Source of the DNA: Hemileia vastatrix
Lineage: Eukaryota > Basidiomycota > Pucciniomycetes > Pucciniales > Zaghouaniaceae
Direction of reading: 5' to 3'
Assembly (NCBI GenBank): GCA_030280995.1
Contig: JASXTE010000017.1
Location: forward strand, 13,754,498-13,818,497
DNA length: 64,000 bases
Below, in pieces: positions 1 through 10,847 of this stretch (its first letter is position 1; every line of letters starts with the position of its first letter). A program made the translations under genes and the position numbers. The notes beneath the pieces are model-generated. The model made no database searches. It was not told the origin of the DNA and worked only from the letters and a program-made list of their open reading frames with translations.

Positions 1-599
1 TCTTGATGAAATTTTTCATATTCTAAGTATTAAAGGAATTATTTCTCATGTTTCATTTCAAAAGATAGCTGTTTAATTTTGTTTTTTGCGTTTTATGGGC
101 TAACCTTAAGTCTTAGGGTTAAGTACTTAGTACCATTAGAACAGGCTAATATTTCTCTACATTTCATGTCTTAATTTTGTTGTAGCTTAATTATGTGTTT
201 TAAAGGTTTTAGTAGTCGTAGTTTATTTTTCTAAGTATTTTGGTTGTTTTGGTGGTTTTTGGTGGTTTTCTGGCTTCAGGGTGGTCCTGCCGCTTCAGGA
301 GGGCCTCCCAATGCTGGGCAGACCGCCCGCCTTGGTGCTAGAAGGCTTGGAAGAGTTTCTAGAGGGGTTTTATGCAATTTGGCGCTCAGAAATGCCAAAA
401 TTGTGGGTGTGCATGGGCTCTTAGAGAGTGGTCTGTGTGTATATAGTGAATAAGATAGTTTGGGGCAACCTTAATTATCATAAAACCATCTGGAGGTGAA
501 ATCCTTGTTCCTCACTCAGTTTTCACTGTTTTCTGGCAACAATTGGCTATGTTTGTTGCAAGGTTAGTTCTTCATTTAACTCAAATTTGGCAACTGTTT

Positions 600-726
600 T
601 CTCTGGTGTAGTCTTGCAAGCTATATCAAGTATTATTTCTGTCTCTGGTGTGGATTTGCAACCTACATCAAGTATCATTGATTTCTCTGGTGTGGAAATT
701 GGTCTACATTTCAGTGCTTTGGTTTG
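600..726 (-). repeat. 42-bp tandem repeat, about 3 copies
   Basis: The motif CTCTGGTGT recurs at 601, 643 and 685, giving a 42-bp period. On the minus strand the frame is open across 547-807 and reads as a 14-residue repeat around TPEK and ILD, with one cysteine per unit. No domain is recognised. It could be a fragment of a retroelement Gag or a chance open frame over a minisatellite. Confidence 0.5.
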
Positions 727-837
727 GTAGTCTGTCTGGAGACTACTTTCTTGGCTGGTCAGGCAGTCAAGTGTATTGGAAAAGGGCTTTAAACAACAGG
801 AACACATTTTCTGTAACAGGTAAATCTCACTTATATT

Positions 838-914
838 TTTCTAAAGGTACAGGGGTTTTTCTCTCTGGTTTTTCTCCAACTCCCTTGGTCAAGGCCTATA
901 GCTAGTACTATAGC
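838..914 (-). repeat. LTR-like fragment related to element C LTR
   Basis: Read on the minus strand, this piece starts TGTAGACAATGC and ends in an A-rich AACCAGAGAGAAAAACCCC-type stretch. It resembles, with much divergence, the first 75 bases of the element C LTR at 17875. It cuts the reverse transcriptase frame of element A just after its FGIK...APT motif, which suggests an LTR inserted there. The far (left) end is not recognised, and 1-599 holds nothing I can identify. Confidence 0.35.
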
Positions 915-1260
915 ATTGTCTACAACAGTAGGAGCAATTTTTATTCCAAAAAGTATCCTTATATATTTGTAAATTCCCATATGAGTAGCAATTAAAAAAA
1001 AAATTTGTGATGATTTCTAAACAGGAATCTCATTATAACCTTTATTTCCATCTAAATAGCTGATATACTTCTCTCCCTGTAAGGTCTCATGTATTGAATT
1101 TTTTCTTGGTAAAGGATAAATGTCATCAATTGTATAGGTGTTTAATGCTCTGTGATCTCCACATAGTCTTGCTTTATCTTTTTCATAAAATATAAGTACA
1201 GGTGAAATTACTCAATATTAAGGGGTAACATCCACTTTTTCAATGATATTCATTTTTAAA
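915..1260 (-). pseudogene. Element A: Ty3-type reverse transcriptase fragment
   Basis: Minus-strand translation over short frames gives a recognisable reverse transcriptase core: LCGDHRALNTYTIDD with YPLPR, then SYLDGNKGYNEIPV (the usual LDLxxGYxQIPV), then FGIK..APTV. These are consecutive RT blocks in the expected order. The frame carries stops and shifts, so no active enzyme can be made. RNase H and integrase are absent, because the frame is cut at about 914 by LTR-like DNA. The orientation matches the protease and Gag pieces to the right, so all belong to one old minus-strand Ty3/Gypsy-type element. Confidence 0.7.
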
Positions 1261-1742
1261 AGTGTTAAGATATTATCCTCTATATCTTTTATTTTTGTAG
1301 GAGAATCAGGATAAGGCTTCTTTTTCAACCTAGGAGGAATCTCATTTATTTCACAATTTAAATATATTTTCATCTCATGATTGGCAACTCATCTTAACTC
1401 ATGTTTACCATACACAAAAGACATTGAAAAATATTTCACCAAGTTTATCATTTCTTGTTTTTCTTTTTCATTCAGTTGTTCACCAAAGAATGCTTTCAAA
1501 ATTTCATCAAGATGATTCATTTCTTTAGAAATTCTTCCTTTCAATCGAATTACATTATTTCAAGAAGTAATATTTGAGGAAACATTTGGTGAAGATAAAA
1601 TTATTGTAAATTTTCTTTTACCTTCATTTCCCATTGTAAAATATTATTTTTTTGGGTCTAATTTTATTCCAAATTTTTTTAGAATGTCATTTCTCATTAT
1701 TAACCAATTACTTAAATTATTATTCTTCATGAAAATAAAATT

Positions 1743-2060
1743 CTAAACTGCTCTTGCATACCCATTTAAATATTTAAAGAAAATTGAAGTAGAATATTTA
1801 CTCACAGGGTTCAAATATAATCCATATCCTCTGAAATTCACTGAAGACACAGCTTCTAATCTTTTCTCATGATCATTATCTATTTTCTTTAAAGCTGCTA
1901 AAGATACAACACTTCCTCCAGCTCCTGAATCTAATATCACCTCTGTTTTTTCTCCATTTATTAAAAGAGGAATTTGCATTGGTGTAATGACTATAGAATC
2001 TTTTGTGATATCAGTAATTTTTTTTTCATCTTCAAAATTAGACAATATTCCATCCATCAT
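1743..2060 (-). pseudogene. Element A: retropepsin-like aspartic protease
   Basis: A 105-aa frame contains ILDSGAGGSVVS, the D-S-G catalytic motif of retroviral-type aspartic proteases, preceded by a beta-strand-like VPLLINGEKTEV stretch. In Ty3-type elements the protease lies between Gag and RT, and here it sits between the zinc-knuckle frame (2142-2375) and the RT blocks (915-1260). The flap and the C-terminal part are weak. The frame is short and bounded by stops, so this is a fragment of a broken Gag-Pol. Confidence 0.65.
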
Positions 2061-2141
2061 TGGTAAATTCTTATCTAAATATTGGATATCATTTTCTAAT
2101 ACAAAGATTTAATTTTTCTTTCTCATTAGAAATATCACTTT

Positions 2142-3165
2142 TCACATCTGATGATTCATTAGAATCTTCATATTCTCCAGGCTCACTTTGTTCCACAAAA
2201 TTAATATTTTGTAACAAACATTGCCTTTCTTCCATTTATTTCCACAATTTAAACAAGTATTTGTTTCATATTTCTTTGGAGAAACTGGTGCAGAAGCTTT
2301 TACAATAGGGGGCATAACAGTTAGAAATTTGTAATTATTTAAAAGGTGTTTCGTAACACAAAAAGAAAGCCACAAACTTTAAATTAATTCTCAATAAAAC
2401 AATGTATTTGGTGGCACAATATGTCATATTTTGAAAAATAATCATGGTTTATTCGGTGGAAAAAAGAGGTAGTTTTAAATAGAGGATTTCTAACTTTGAT
2501 ACCCCCTAATCTAATCAGGAGTTTTATGCCCAAATTTTTTATTGTCATTTTGTTGCTGATATTTTTGTAGATTTACTCTTGATTCATATATATGATTTAA
2601 TACAACATCATTACAGATACTAATAAAAGAAGAAGTGTTATAAGTATTTTCAGATCTGGATACAACTAAATCTCTTAATGAGTTTGGTAGTTTAATTAGA
2701 TTTCTTTCTTTCCATTAATCAAAATCCTTTTTTACATCCATGGCTTTCAAAATTTATGTTAATTTCATTAAAAATATTATGGGTTTTTCAGAATAGTTTG
2801 AGTAATATTTACTTTCCATATACAACCTTGATTGTGCTAATCTGAATTTTGAACCACCAGACTATTTTTCAATTAAGTGTTTCAATTCCTGCCATGAGTA
2901 TTTATCTTCATCCATAAGAACATATTCATACCACATATATAGCAACATTACTAAATAAAGAACTTAATTTATAATTAATTTCTTCATCTGATAATTTGTA
3001 TGATTATTTTAAATTACCAATACTCTGGATGAAATGTTGCCAGTCTGAAGCAACATTACTATCAAAAGTAGGATATTGATCCAGCTTGGCCAACTATTTT
3101 GATAATTATTAAAATAAGGTTTTTTAATAATTTTTTCATTATTTAACAACTCTGATTTTTTTCAA
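2142..3165 (-). pseudogene. Element A: Gag capsid part and zinc knuckle
   Basis: At the 3' end the minus frame holds CLNCGNKWKKGNVC, a degenerate CCHC nucleocapsid-type knuckle. Upstream, between about 2480 and 3165, a single minus frame interrupted by a few TAA and TGA codons gives a helical, charged protein (for example SLRDLVVSRSENTYN and KERNLIKLPN), as expected for a capsid domain. Several stops would be glutamine codons if T were C. The frame is interrupted at 3170 by element B, and its N-terminal half resumes at 11606 on the other side. Confidence 0.55.
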
Positions 3166-3170
3166 TATAT

Positions 3171-3942
3171 TGTCACTGGACGACCTACGCACAAGGTCGA
3201 GGATGTTCCTGAAAGTGAGATGAGGGATTTAGAAACTTCTTTGAAGCACAGAGGAATGATTCGAGGAAGTGATTCGAAGGTCACTCGAAGTAAGAGCTAC
3301 AGGTTTGAGGTATGTTCAAGAAGAATGATAAGATAGTTTCAAAGGTAATAGGAATTTTTAAGATCTCAAGAAGGGTTGGAAACTCAATAATCAAAGGTTT
3401 AGGATTTAGAAATGATTTATTGAGAAAATAAAAAAAAGATACAATAACAATGATTTAACTTAAAGATTTTACCACTATTAAATGTAAATATGTTTTATAA
3501 TTTAGTTCTAAGGAATATCAAACCAAATACCCAACCCTTTTATATCCTTTATTCCTCCTCGCATTGACCTCCCTTTCATCACACCATTCCCATACCATTG
3601 ACCATTACTAACATACACTTAATCCCTCTTCGCTAATATCCGTCCATGCTCAATTTACCCCTTTTAAATTAATTAACAAACTTTCAATGAAAACTACTAC
3701 TGTACTATTGCGTTGATCCTAGCGCTGTGCGTGGCTTATTGAAAATGAGACTAAGGCACCCTATTGAGAGATTGACTAATTTAGATTTAGAGTTTAGGCT
3801 AGTGCAGTTAAATAGTAAGTACACAAAGGGGAATCGCAGTTGCTATGGGGAATTGCTTTCTGCACTTCGAGTATAGATTTAGAACTCAATATTATTGATT
3901 TAATGAGCTGCTTTTGCCTCGAGTGTCAAGTGGCGCGTGACA
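3171..3942 (-). repeat. Element B 3' LTR (772 bp)
   Basis: It is nearly identical to 10848-11600, with ends TGTCACTGG and GCGCGTGACA. It contains a 19-bp stretch (around 3831-3849) absent from the other LTR, where GGGGAAT repeats on both sides, so one copy gained or lost a slippage duplication. Most other differences are C/T or G/A transitions. Confidence 0.92.
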
Positions 3943-4045
3943 GATGCCCGGGTATAAGAATTGCGAGCTCCGTTGAGCTTGAGCCATCTTCTCACACTAG
4001 TTTCCCTTTTATTTATAAAATTTTTTTTTTAATTTCCCTATTATA

Positions 4046-4983
4046 ATGAATTGTCCTACTCCCACACCTACGCCTCCACACCCTAAAGCGGATGGGGGAA
4101 TGATTACCCGACATTTTTCCCGAGCTTTCACGGCTTGTGAAAGTATGGAATACTTCTGTGTCAAAAGTATGGCGACTCGAGGCCCTCGCCAGAAATGCAA
4201 GTTTTGCCGTTGGCGACGAGTGGCGTGCAATGCGTTGACAAAGAACGCAGAGATCAAACAACGGTTTACCAAGATCAAGTTTTAGGTGATCCCTAAAACA
4301 AAAGAGGTGGTCGAAGACATTTGGGATGTCTCGGTTGGAGACGAACAATCGGTGGGGGAGAATGATAAGGAGCTCAACAACGAGATCACAACCTGGGTAA
4401 CCCAGGCCAGGAGTTCAAAGCGGGGTGTCGAAGAAGAGGTCGACAAATTGGTGGAGGAAGATGAAGATGAAGTCCCTGTTCCAGGGCGGGCACCCAAGAA
4501 ACAACGAGGAAGAGAGAGAAGCAGAGGTAGAGGTGGCTCCCAGGTTGTTCTTAGAACCTGACCCCATCTTTGAGGTAAGCTTTAGTTGTTGTTTTTTTAG
4601 GAATGAGGTTACTGATGAGTTTTGTTTAGGCGTCAAATACCATTGAAGACCCAATTGGGGAGCCTGCGTCGCTTTTGCCAACTGAGGCAAACCCTCTGGT
4701 CACGGGTGGAATCGAAGAACCTGAGGACACGTTGGACCAGTTGTGGTCAAAGAAACCTTGTCAGGGTCGACGAGTAAGGTTCGCAGAAGAGTTGTGTGGG
4801 GAGGTAAATACAATTATCGACCCTGCTTCCTTCAACGTGGCAGAGGAACTCTTGGAGATTGGAGAGGTGGTTCCGGTAGGAGAGGAGGAGGTATTTGAGA
4901 AATGCAGGAAGGAGATAAGGGTAATTTTGGAGAAGATGAAAAGATTGGTTCGAGAAAAATTAAAAGAGAAAAATTTGAAATGA
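4046..4983 (+). pseudogene. Spliced gene antisense to the chromovirus
   Basis: On the strand opposite to gag-pol, between the chromodomain and the 3' LTR, lies a coding stretch clearly richer in GC than the flanking DNA. It starts at ATG 4046. Exon 1 runs to 4574, and a 55-nt intron 4575-4629 (GAG/GTAAGC ... TTTAG/GCG) keeps phase into exon 2, 4630-4983. Residues near 52-63 contain CKFCRWRRVAC, a CX2CX6C cluster like half of a fungal Zn2Cys6 finger. The rest is acidic with a basic KKQRGRER patch and a helical C-terminus. One TAG at 4283 (probably once CAG) and a one-base shift near 4500-4520 break it. The function is unknown, and DNA or RNA binding is only inference. It may be a captured host gene or a lineage-specific extra gene of this retroelement. 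Confidence 0.6.
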
Positions 4984-5950
4984 AAAGGAGAGATGTAAAG
5001 AAGTAGAAAATTAGAATTGTATTTTAGTTTTTTATTTTATTTTATTTTATTTTTTTATTATTGTAGGTGAATATTATTATTTTTTATAAGATTTGGGAGA
5101 GAGAGAAAATAAAGTTTTAAATAAAATTTTGCTTTAGAATTTGAAAGAAGAAATTTAAATAAGAAAGAAAGAAGTTATTTAATTGAAGGAAGTTTTAAGT
5201 TTTTTTTTTTTTTTTTTAAAAAAAGAAAATTTTTTTGTAAGAGAAGAGAGAAAGAAAGAAAAAAAATGGTTGGTGATTGAGATGAGTTTGTTGAAATGAG
5301 AATTTAATGAAAGAAGAATTTGTTATTTGCGAAAAGTTGTTTATTGATTTTTTTAGGAATTTTTTAGTTGAAAAGAGAGGAAGAAGAAAAAAAAACAGAA
5401 TTTAGAATTTAAAGAGAATTTGAAAAAAAGAATCATTTGTTCAAAGAATTTTTATAGGGAGATTTAGAGGTTGAAGTTAAGTTCAAGGAAATGGTCGTGT
5501 CTTACAAGATTTTGATGATTCGAAGGAAAGAAGGTTTTAAAGAGAGAATAAATTTTTAGAAAAGAAATTTTTAAAGAAAATTTTAAATTTACAAAAAGAA
5601 TGTTATTTAGAGAATTGAAAAAGAAAAAAAGAAAGAAAATATTTAGAGGGATTTAAGAGTTTTTTATTTTATTTTATTATTTATGTTTATTCTATTTTTT
5701 TTTATTTTTTTTATTTTATTTTATTATTTATGTTTATTGTATTTATTTTATTTTATTTTATTTTATTTTATTTTATTTAATTTTAATTTTGATTTTACTT
5801 TTAGTTGGTTTTGGAGAAAATTTTATAGAAGGAGAAGAAAGAAAAAGAAGAGAGAAAAAAAGAAAACAAGGCTAAGAAATTTAAGAGGTGTTTTAGATTT
5901 TTTACGAGAAAAAGAAAGAAAGAAAAAGAAAACAAAAATTTAAAATAAAA
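4984..5950. repeat. Low-complexity purine- and T-rich tract
   Basis: This is about 970 bp of AAG/GAAA-rich and TTTTA-rich DNA with (TTTTA)n near 5035-5050 and 5735-5775. No coding motif is seen. The open frame at 5683-5943 is a by-product of the low complexity. It lies between the antisense gene and the chromodomain of element B. Confidence 0.8.
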
Positions 5951-5956
5951 GAAATT

Positions 5957-7220
5957 TTAAGGTTTTGGTTTTAAAGGATATTTCAAATGAAAAGATTTTA
6001 GGAGTTCAGGGGCGTTAGAAACATTGATGGCTGGTTCCCAGGATGTTTTGTCTGAGTCATTGAGGAAGCCTTCCCATTCCACGAGGTATTGAAGTTTCCC
6101 CTTGCGCATTCTTGAATCAAGGATACAACTTACTTCCCACTCTAGATGATCTTCTACTTCGACCGGTTCCGGAGGGGGTTGGTTCTTGCCCAAGTATATT
6201 TCTCGAGCCAGTTCCAGGAGAGATACATGGAAAACAGGGTGAATTGCCTGCCATTTATGAGGTAACTTGAGTCGAAATGCAGTTTTAGAGACTTCAGAGT
6301 CAATTTCAAATGGTCCTAAGCGCTTTTCAGCCAGTTTCTTTGATGGTCGTGTTGTTCAAATGTTTCGTGCGTCGAGCCATACTTTGTCGCCTGGTTTAAA
6401 GGAAGGAGCAGATTGTCGATGTTTGTCGGCCTGTTCCTTGTATCTTCGAATTGCTGATTCCAAATTTGTTTTAAGTTCTTCTTGGAGTCGTGATATAGTT
6501 CGAAGATAATGTTCCGCAGGATGATTAGTTCCTACATGGATTGAGTTGAATCGAGGATGTCGTCCATAAATGGTTTTGAAGGGAGATTGTTGTGTCGAAG
6601 AATGAGTCGAGTTATTATAAGCAAATTCGGCCAATGGTAACCATGTGGTCCAATCGTCTTGTTGGTAACTGACATACATTCGAAGATATTGTTCCAGGAT
6701 TTGGTTAACTCTTTCTGTTTGACCATCGGTTTCAGGGTGATAGGCCGTGGAGAGGTTCCTCGTGATATTGAGTTGTAGACACAGTTGGTTCCAGAATGTG
6801 GATACAAACAATGAGCCTCTATATGAAATAATATCATTTGGTTAGCCGTGTTTGGAGAATACATATTCTAGAAACAATTTTGACAAATCTTCTGCTGTAG
6901 CAGTAGTAGTGGTTTTAATAAAAATAGATATTTTTGAAAATCTATCTACTATTACTAATATAGCATCAAAATAATTAGAAAAAGGAAGTTGAGAAATGAA
7001 ATCCATCGATAAAGATTCCCAAGGTTTAGAGGGGATAGGAAGTGGTTGAAGCAACCCATGCTTCTGGTGACGGGGAGCCTTATTCCTATTACATTTGTAA
7101 CAAGCTTTTATATAGGCCTTGATTTCCCTTGTCATACCTGGCCAGAAGAAATCCCTCGCTATTAACTGGTATGTTTTATCAACCCCAAAATGACCAGCTA
7201 ATGGAGAATCATGTCGACTG
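5957..7220 (-). pseudogene. Element B: integrase with chromodomain
   Basis: The enzyme would insert element cDNA into chromatin. Minus-strand order is: an HHCC zinc module (HDSPLAGHFGVDKTY ... CYKCNRNK), a core beginning SMDFISQLP (first Asp), and a segment with HPETDGQTERVNQ (catalytic Glu). Then come a GPF-type C-terminal region and, at 5957-6193, a chromodomain (WEVSCILDSR ... YLVEWEGF ... SWEP) that classifies the element as a chromovirus. Stops interrupt it at 6842 and 6356, the latter within NI-stop-TTRPS where arginine is usual (CGA to TGA). The second catalytic Asp appears lost: the segment reads ISYRGSLF where SDRGSLF is normal. It is therefore inactive. Confidence 0.88.
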
Positions 7221-8740
7221 TTGAAAATCCATAATTTTATCTCATTGTTGTCGGGTACGACTACTCTACCTTCGAAGACTAATAGACCTGATTCAATACT
7301 AAATCTTTTGGCCCCTTGCTTCAAGAGTATTTTGTCTTTTAACCCTAAACAATATTCCTCCTTCGACTGAGCTTCGAGGATGTTGGATAGTGGATTTTGA
7401 AAAGATTTAATTGTCATCAAATTAAGTTGATAAGTCGTTAACATTGATTCGTTGAAGATTGATTGCACATTTGCTGGGTTCTTGTCAGCAAATGCGTCCC
7501 CCCGCTGTGGGTAAACGTCGTCCCGACGTGACAAGATATCTGGGACAATGCAGTTTTTTCCTGTGCGATAGGAAATAGAGAAGGAAAATTCAGACAAAAA
7601 TTCAGCCCACCTGGCTTGACGCCTGGTTAACACTTTGGAAGACATGAAGTATTTTAAAGCATTATGATCTGTTAAAATTTGAAAAGGACTATCTAGGCTG
7701 AGAAGAAAAGAACGCCATTTTTTAAGACAATGGATAATAGCTAAAAGCTCTTTGTCATGAATTTCATAATTTAATTCTGCGGCTATGAGTTTGCGTGACT
7801 CAAAAGCAACAGGATGAAACAAATTTGTTTCAGGATTTAATTGGGAGATGACCCCTGCAATAGCATAATCGCTCGCATCTGTCTCAACTATTGTCGAAGC
7901 AGAAGGATCAAAATGTCGAAGAATTGGGGCTGTGGTGAACACCGTTTTTAGTGCTGTAGAAGTAAAAACAAAAGGAATATCTTTTCTAAGAAGAGAAGTA
8001 AGATTAGAAATAGTTTTAAAGTAATCTTTAATAAATCTTCTATAGAAGTTTGCAAAACCCAAAAATCCTTGGAGCGATTTAATGTTTTTGGGCTCAGGCC
8101 ATTCCAGGATTTTATGGACTTTTTTGTCATCCATGACTAAACCGTCAGTGGAAAACCTAAAACCCAAAAAATCAATTGATTTGAGGTGGAATTCGCATTT
8201 ATTATGCTTGGCGTAGATACCATGATCTTGAAGACGATTTAGGACCTGTTAAACATGATGGATATGTTCATCTAGTGTTTTCGAGAATATTAAAATATCA
8301 TCTAAATAGACAACTACAAATTGTTCAACAACATCTTGGAAGATGTCATTAACAAAAGTTTGAAAAGTTGAAGGTGCGTTACTTAATCCAAAAGGCATAA
8401 CTAAATATTCAAAACTACCAAATCTAGTGCGCATTGCAGTCAGTGGTTCATGACCTTCTGCAATGCAAATCAGATTGTAAGCGCCTCTAAGATCAATTTT
8501 AGAAAAGAAATTAGCACCATTGAAAAGGGTAAGAAGTAATGACATAGGATGAACAGGATATGCATTCTTCTTAGTGACTGTGTTGAGCTTTCTATAGTCA
8601 ACACACAACCTAAGACTACCGTCCTTCTTTTTTACAAAGAGGACAGGGGAGCCGGTTGGAGATTTACTGGCTCTGATAAAACCTTTGGCTACATTCTCTG
8701 CAATGTAGTCTCAAAGAACTTGAGATTCGTCCTTCGACAA
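7221..8740 (-). pseudogene. Element B: reverse transcriptase and RNase H
   Basis: The RT copies element RNA into DNA and RNase H removes the template. Seen in order on the minus strand: [25 protein letters not shown], the catalytic [10 protein letters not shown], then, after a TAA at 8249 (HHV-stop-QVLNRL), LGFRFSTDGLV and FLGFANFYRRFI. RNase H follows with ETDASDYAIAGV, FESRKL, YEIHDKELLAI and ILTDHNALKYF. Catalytic residues of both domains are present, and the losses are nonsense codons only. TGA at 8711 separates it from the protease part. Confidence 0.9.
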
Positions 8741-9595
8741 AGAATAGACAGGACCTGCCGGAGGTACTGGGCCTATTAACTCTATTTGATGGTCGTAGGG
8801 TCGATGAGGTGGTAACTTATCGGCCTTGCGGATTGAGAAAACATCGAGGAAATCGTGGTAGATTTCTGGTAGAGTTGATTTAATGGCTTCAACATTGATT
8901 TGGTCGTCCTCTTCATCTTTGAGAGAATCTGTCGAGGGGATACCTGTATTGAGAGAGCAGAATTCAATTACTTCGAGGCAATTTAAATCCTCTTCGAGTG
9001 AAGTCATCGAGCTAGAAGGGTTAGCCAATTGCTCATTTAGAGAAAGATCAGATGCTTGCAAGTCATCTGGCAGAGATTTGTCCTCTAGCAGGATGTTTTC
9101 AGGCTGGTTGTTTAACTCCCTATTGACCTTCATTGAAGAATCAGAAATATACTTAGAGCGTGGGGTGATCAATCCCTTAGTCCAATCAATATCGGGATTC
9201 CAATGCGTTAAAAAGTCATGGCCAAGAATGGTATCGTCCATCCTTGGGGCATCCAAGACTGATAATTCCCACTCGAAGGGGGGAAAGTTCGGAAAGTTGA
9301 AAACCTATAAAAGTTTCTTACTTACCCAATATTTGGGTTCCTCTGATTCGACCAATTAGATTGGAGTTCGATCGACATCTGTAAATGTTAGTTGAAGCTT
9401 CTTGGCAAAAGATAAACTAACAAAAAAAATTGAAGCTCCAGAGTCTATAAGACAACTGAAGGGGATATCCTCCTTAAAAAGAATGAATCTCAAGCGGTTT
9501 AAGGCAACTCCAGTCCTTAAGACATGGAGGTTCTGTGCACTGGGAGAGATAAGATAGTTTTCTTTGCACACAAGTAAACTATCTACTAGTTTTTT
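8741..9595 (-). pseudogene. Element B: aspartic protease and linker
   Basis: The minus frame 9356-9571 contains FSCLIDSGASIFFVSLSFA, with the D-S-G active site of a retropepsin, and continues after a TAA (9356) and a TAG (9305) into PRMDDTILGHDFL (the ILGxDFL block of Ty3 proteases). An acidic linker leads into RT, with PPHRPYDHQIELI immediately before it. Both stops lie at positions where Gln codons would fit. Its neighbours are Gag upstream and RT downstream in the same Gag-Pol. Confidence 0.85.
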
Positions 9596-9599
9596 GACT

Positions 9600-10774
9600 T
9601 CGAACTAGTACCTTCTCTTTCCTTCAACTTTACACAGTCTTCCAACTTGTGCTTACCCCCACAATACATACATAACCCATTATCTGCTCGTCTCTTCCTC
9701 TCAGCTTCTTTAAGTTCCCCTTTAGGATCCAGTACTTTGCTGATATCGCCTGGGGTCGAGCCTTTTGGTCGAGGTTTATCCTTTCCCTTATTGGGTTTGG
9801 ATTGAGTCGAAGAGGATTGATATGGTTGTGGGTGTGCAGAAGAACCCGATTTAAAATTTAGGCCTTGAGATTTGTTGGCATATCAACGATGTTGAAGTCG
9901 TCCTTGATAAACTCCGTCAAGTTCAAGGGTTCGATCCATTAAATCTGTTAAAGTAGTCATCTTCTGACCGTGAAGATTTAATTGATCCAGAATCCTCGAA
10001 GGAAGTCCTTTCTTGAAATGATACTTAAGGGCAGCATCATTCCAACCTACTCGAGTTTGAAGTGCTCTGAAGTTCGAGATATATTCAGAGGCTTTACCAT
10101 TATCACTCATGCGAAGAAAATCAAGTTCAATTTCTGCGTTGTCAGTTTCATTAGGGTCCCCAAACAACGTAAAAAGTTGGTCTTCGGACGTTTCCCAATT
10201 ATTGATAAGTAAGTGGGTTTCTGTCGAAGAAAGCATGAGCAGATAAGGTTCAAACCATCTTGCTGATTTCCCGGCTAGGAATGAAGAAGTGTAAACAACC
10301 TTTGATCGGTCGCTGTTAAAGGTTCGAGGGTCATTATGGAACAGTAGCTTGCAGGTTTGCAAGAAGGGTCGCAATCTGTCGGGGTGATCTCCGTCGAATT
10401 TGTCAGGAGATTTCATAGAAGAAGTTTTGAACTTAGATCCCTCTGAAGACCTTGGATTTGAAAGGGTTTTCATGAAAAGTCTCATGAAATCTTCCAGAGA
10501 GTTAGATGGTCCAGGTTCTGAGGATTGACCAGAAGGGTGATTGGCTGGGGCGGATGGTGCCTTGTGCATTGTATCCTCTCCTTCTTCTTCATCACTAGAG
10601 TCCTCAAAATCTTGTGGGATGTCTTCTACAGATTGAACTGAATGTTGCCGTTCCATAAGGTAGAGTGGTTCCAAAGAGTGAGTGCGGGAAACAGGCCTTG
10701 TGGCTGTTGGCCTGCCCCTAGCGCAAGCTATAGTAGTAGCGCTGTAGGAGGAGTGCGTTGAACAGGTGCCATTT
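9600..10774 (-). pseudogene. Element B: Gag (capsid and zinc knuckle)
   Basis: The protein would form the virus-like particle. The 263-aa frame 9883-10674 holds an acidic N-terminus, a retrotransposon Gag domain (PDKFDGDHPDRLRPFLQ ... SARWFEPYL ... LFTLFGDPNE ... KGLPSRILDQL) and then, past a TGA at 9883, a basic linker. Near 9631-9690 follows CMYCGGKHKLEDC, a CCHC-type knuckle with one residue fewer than usual between the second Cys and His. The frame is open upstream without ATG. An ATG near 10772 is out of register by one base, so an indel probably separates the true start. Confidence 0.85.
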
Positions 10775-10847
10775 TAAAACTTTTTTAATAACACCTAAAA
10801 GGACATAGTAGTGCAAAGAATGAGAACTACGGAGAATTAAATTATAC

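Noticed and set aside
244..453. Short plus-strand frame with Gly/Arg-rich composition
   Set aside because: No motif, no neighbour support, and only 69 residues. It was not distinguishable from chance.
3840..4046. Frame spanning the LTR end as part of the antisense gene
   Set aside because: It crosses the LTR boundary and is in a different frame from the supported exon starting at 4046.
5683..5943. 86-aa frame with Phe-rich then Lys/Arg-rich halves
   Set aside because: It lies in a TTTTA and GAAA low-complexity tract and is explained by composition.
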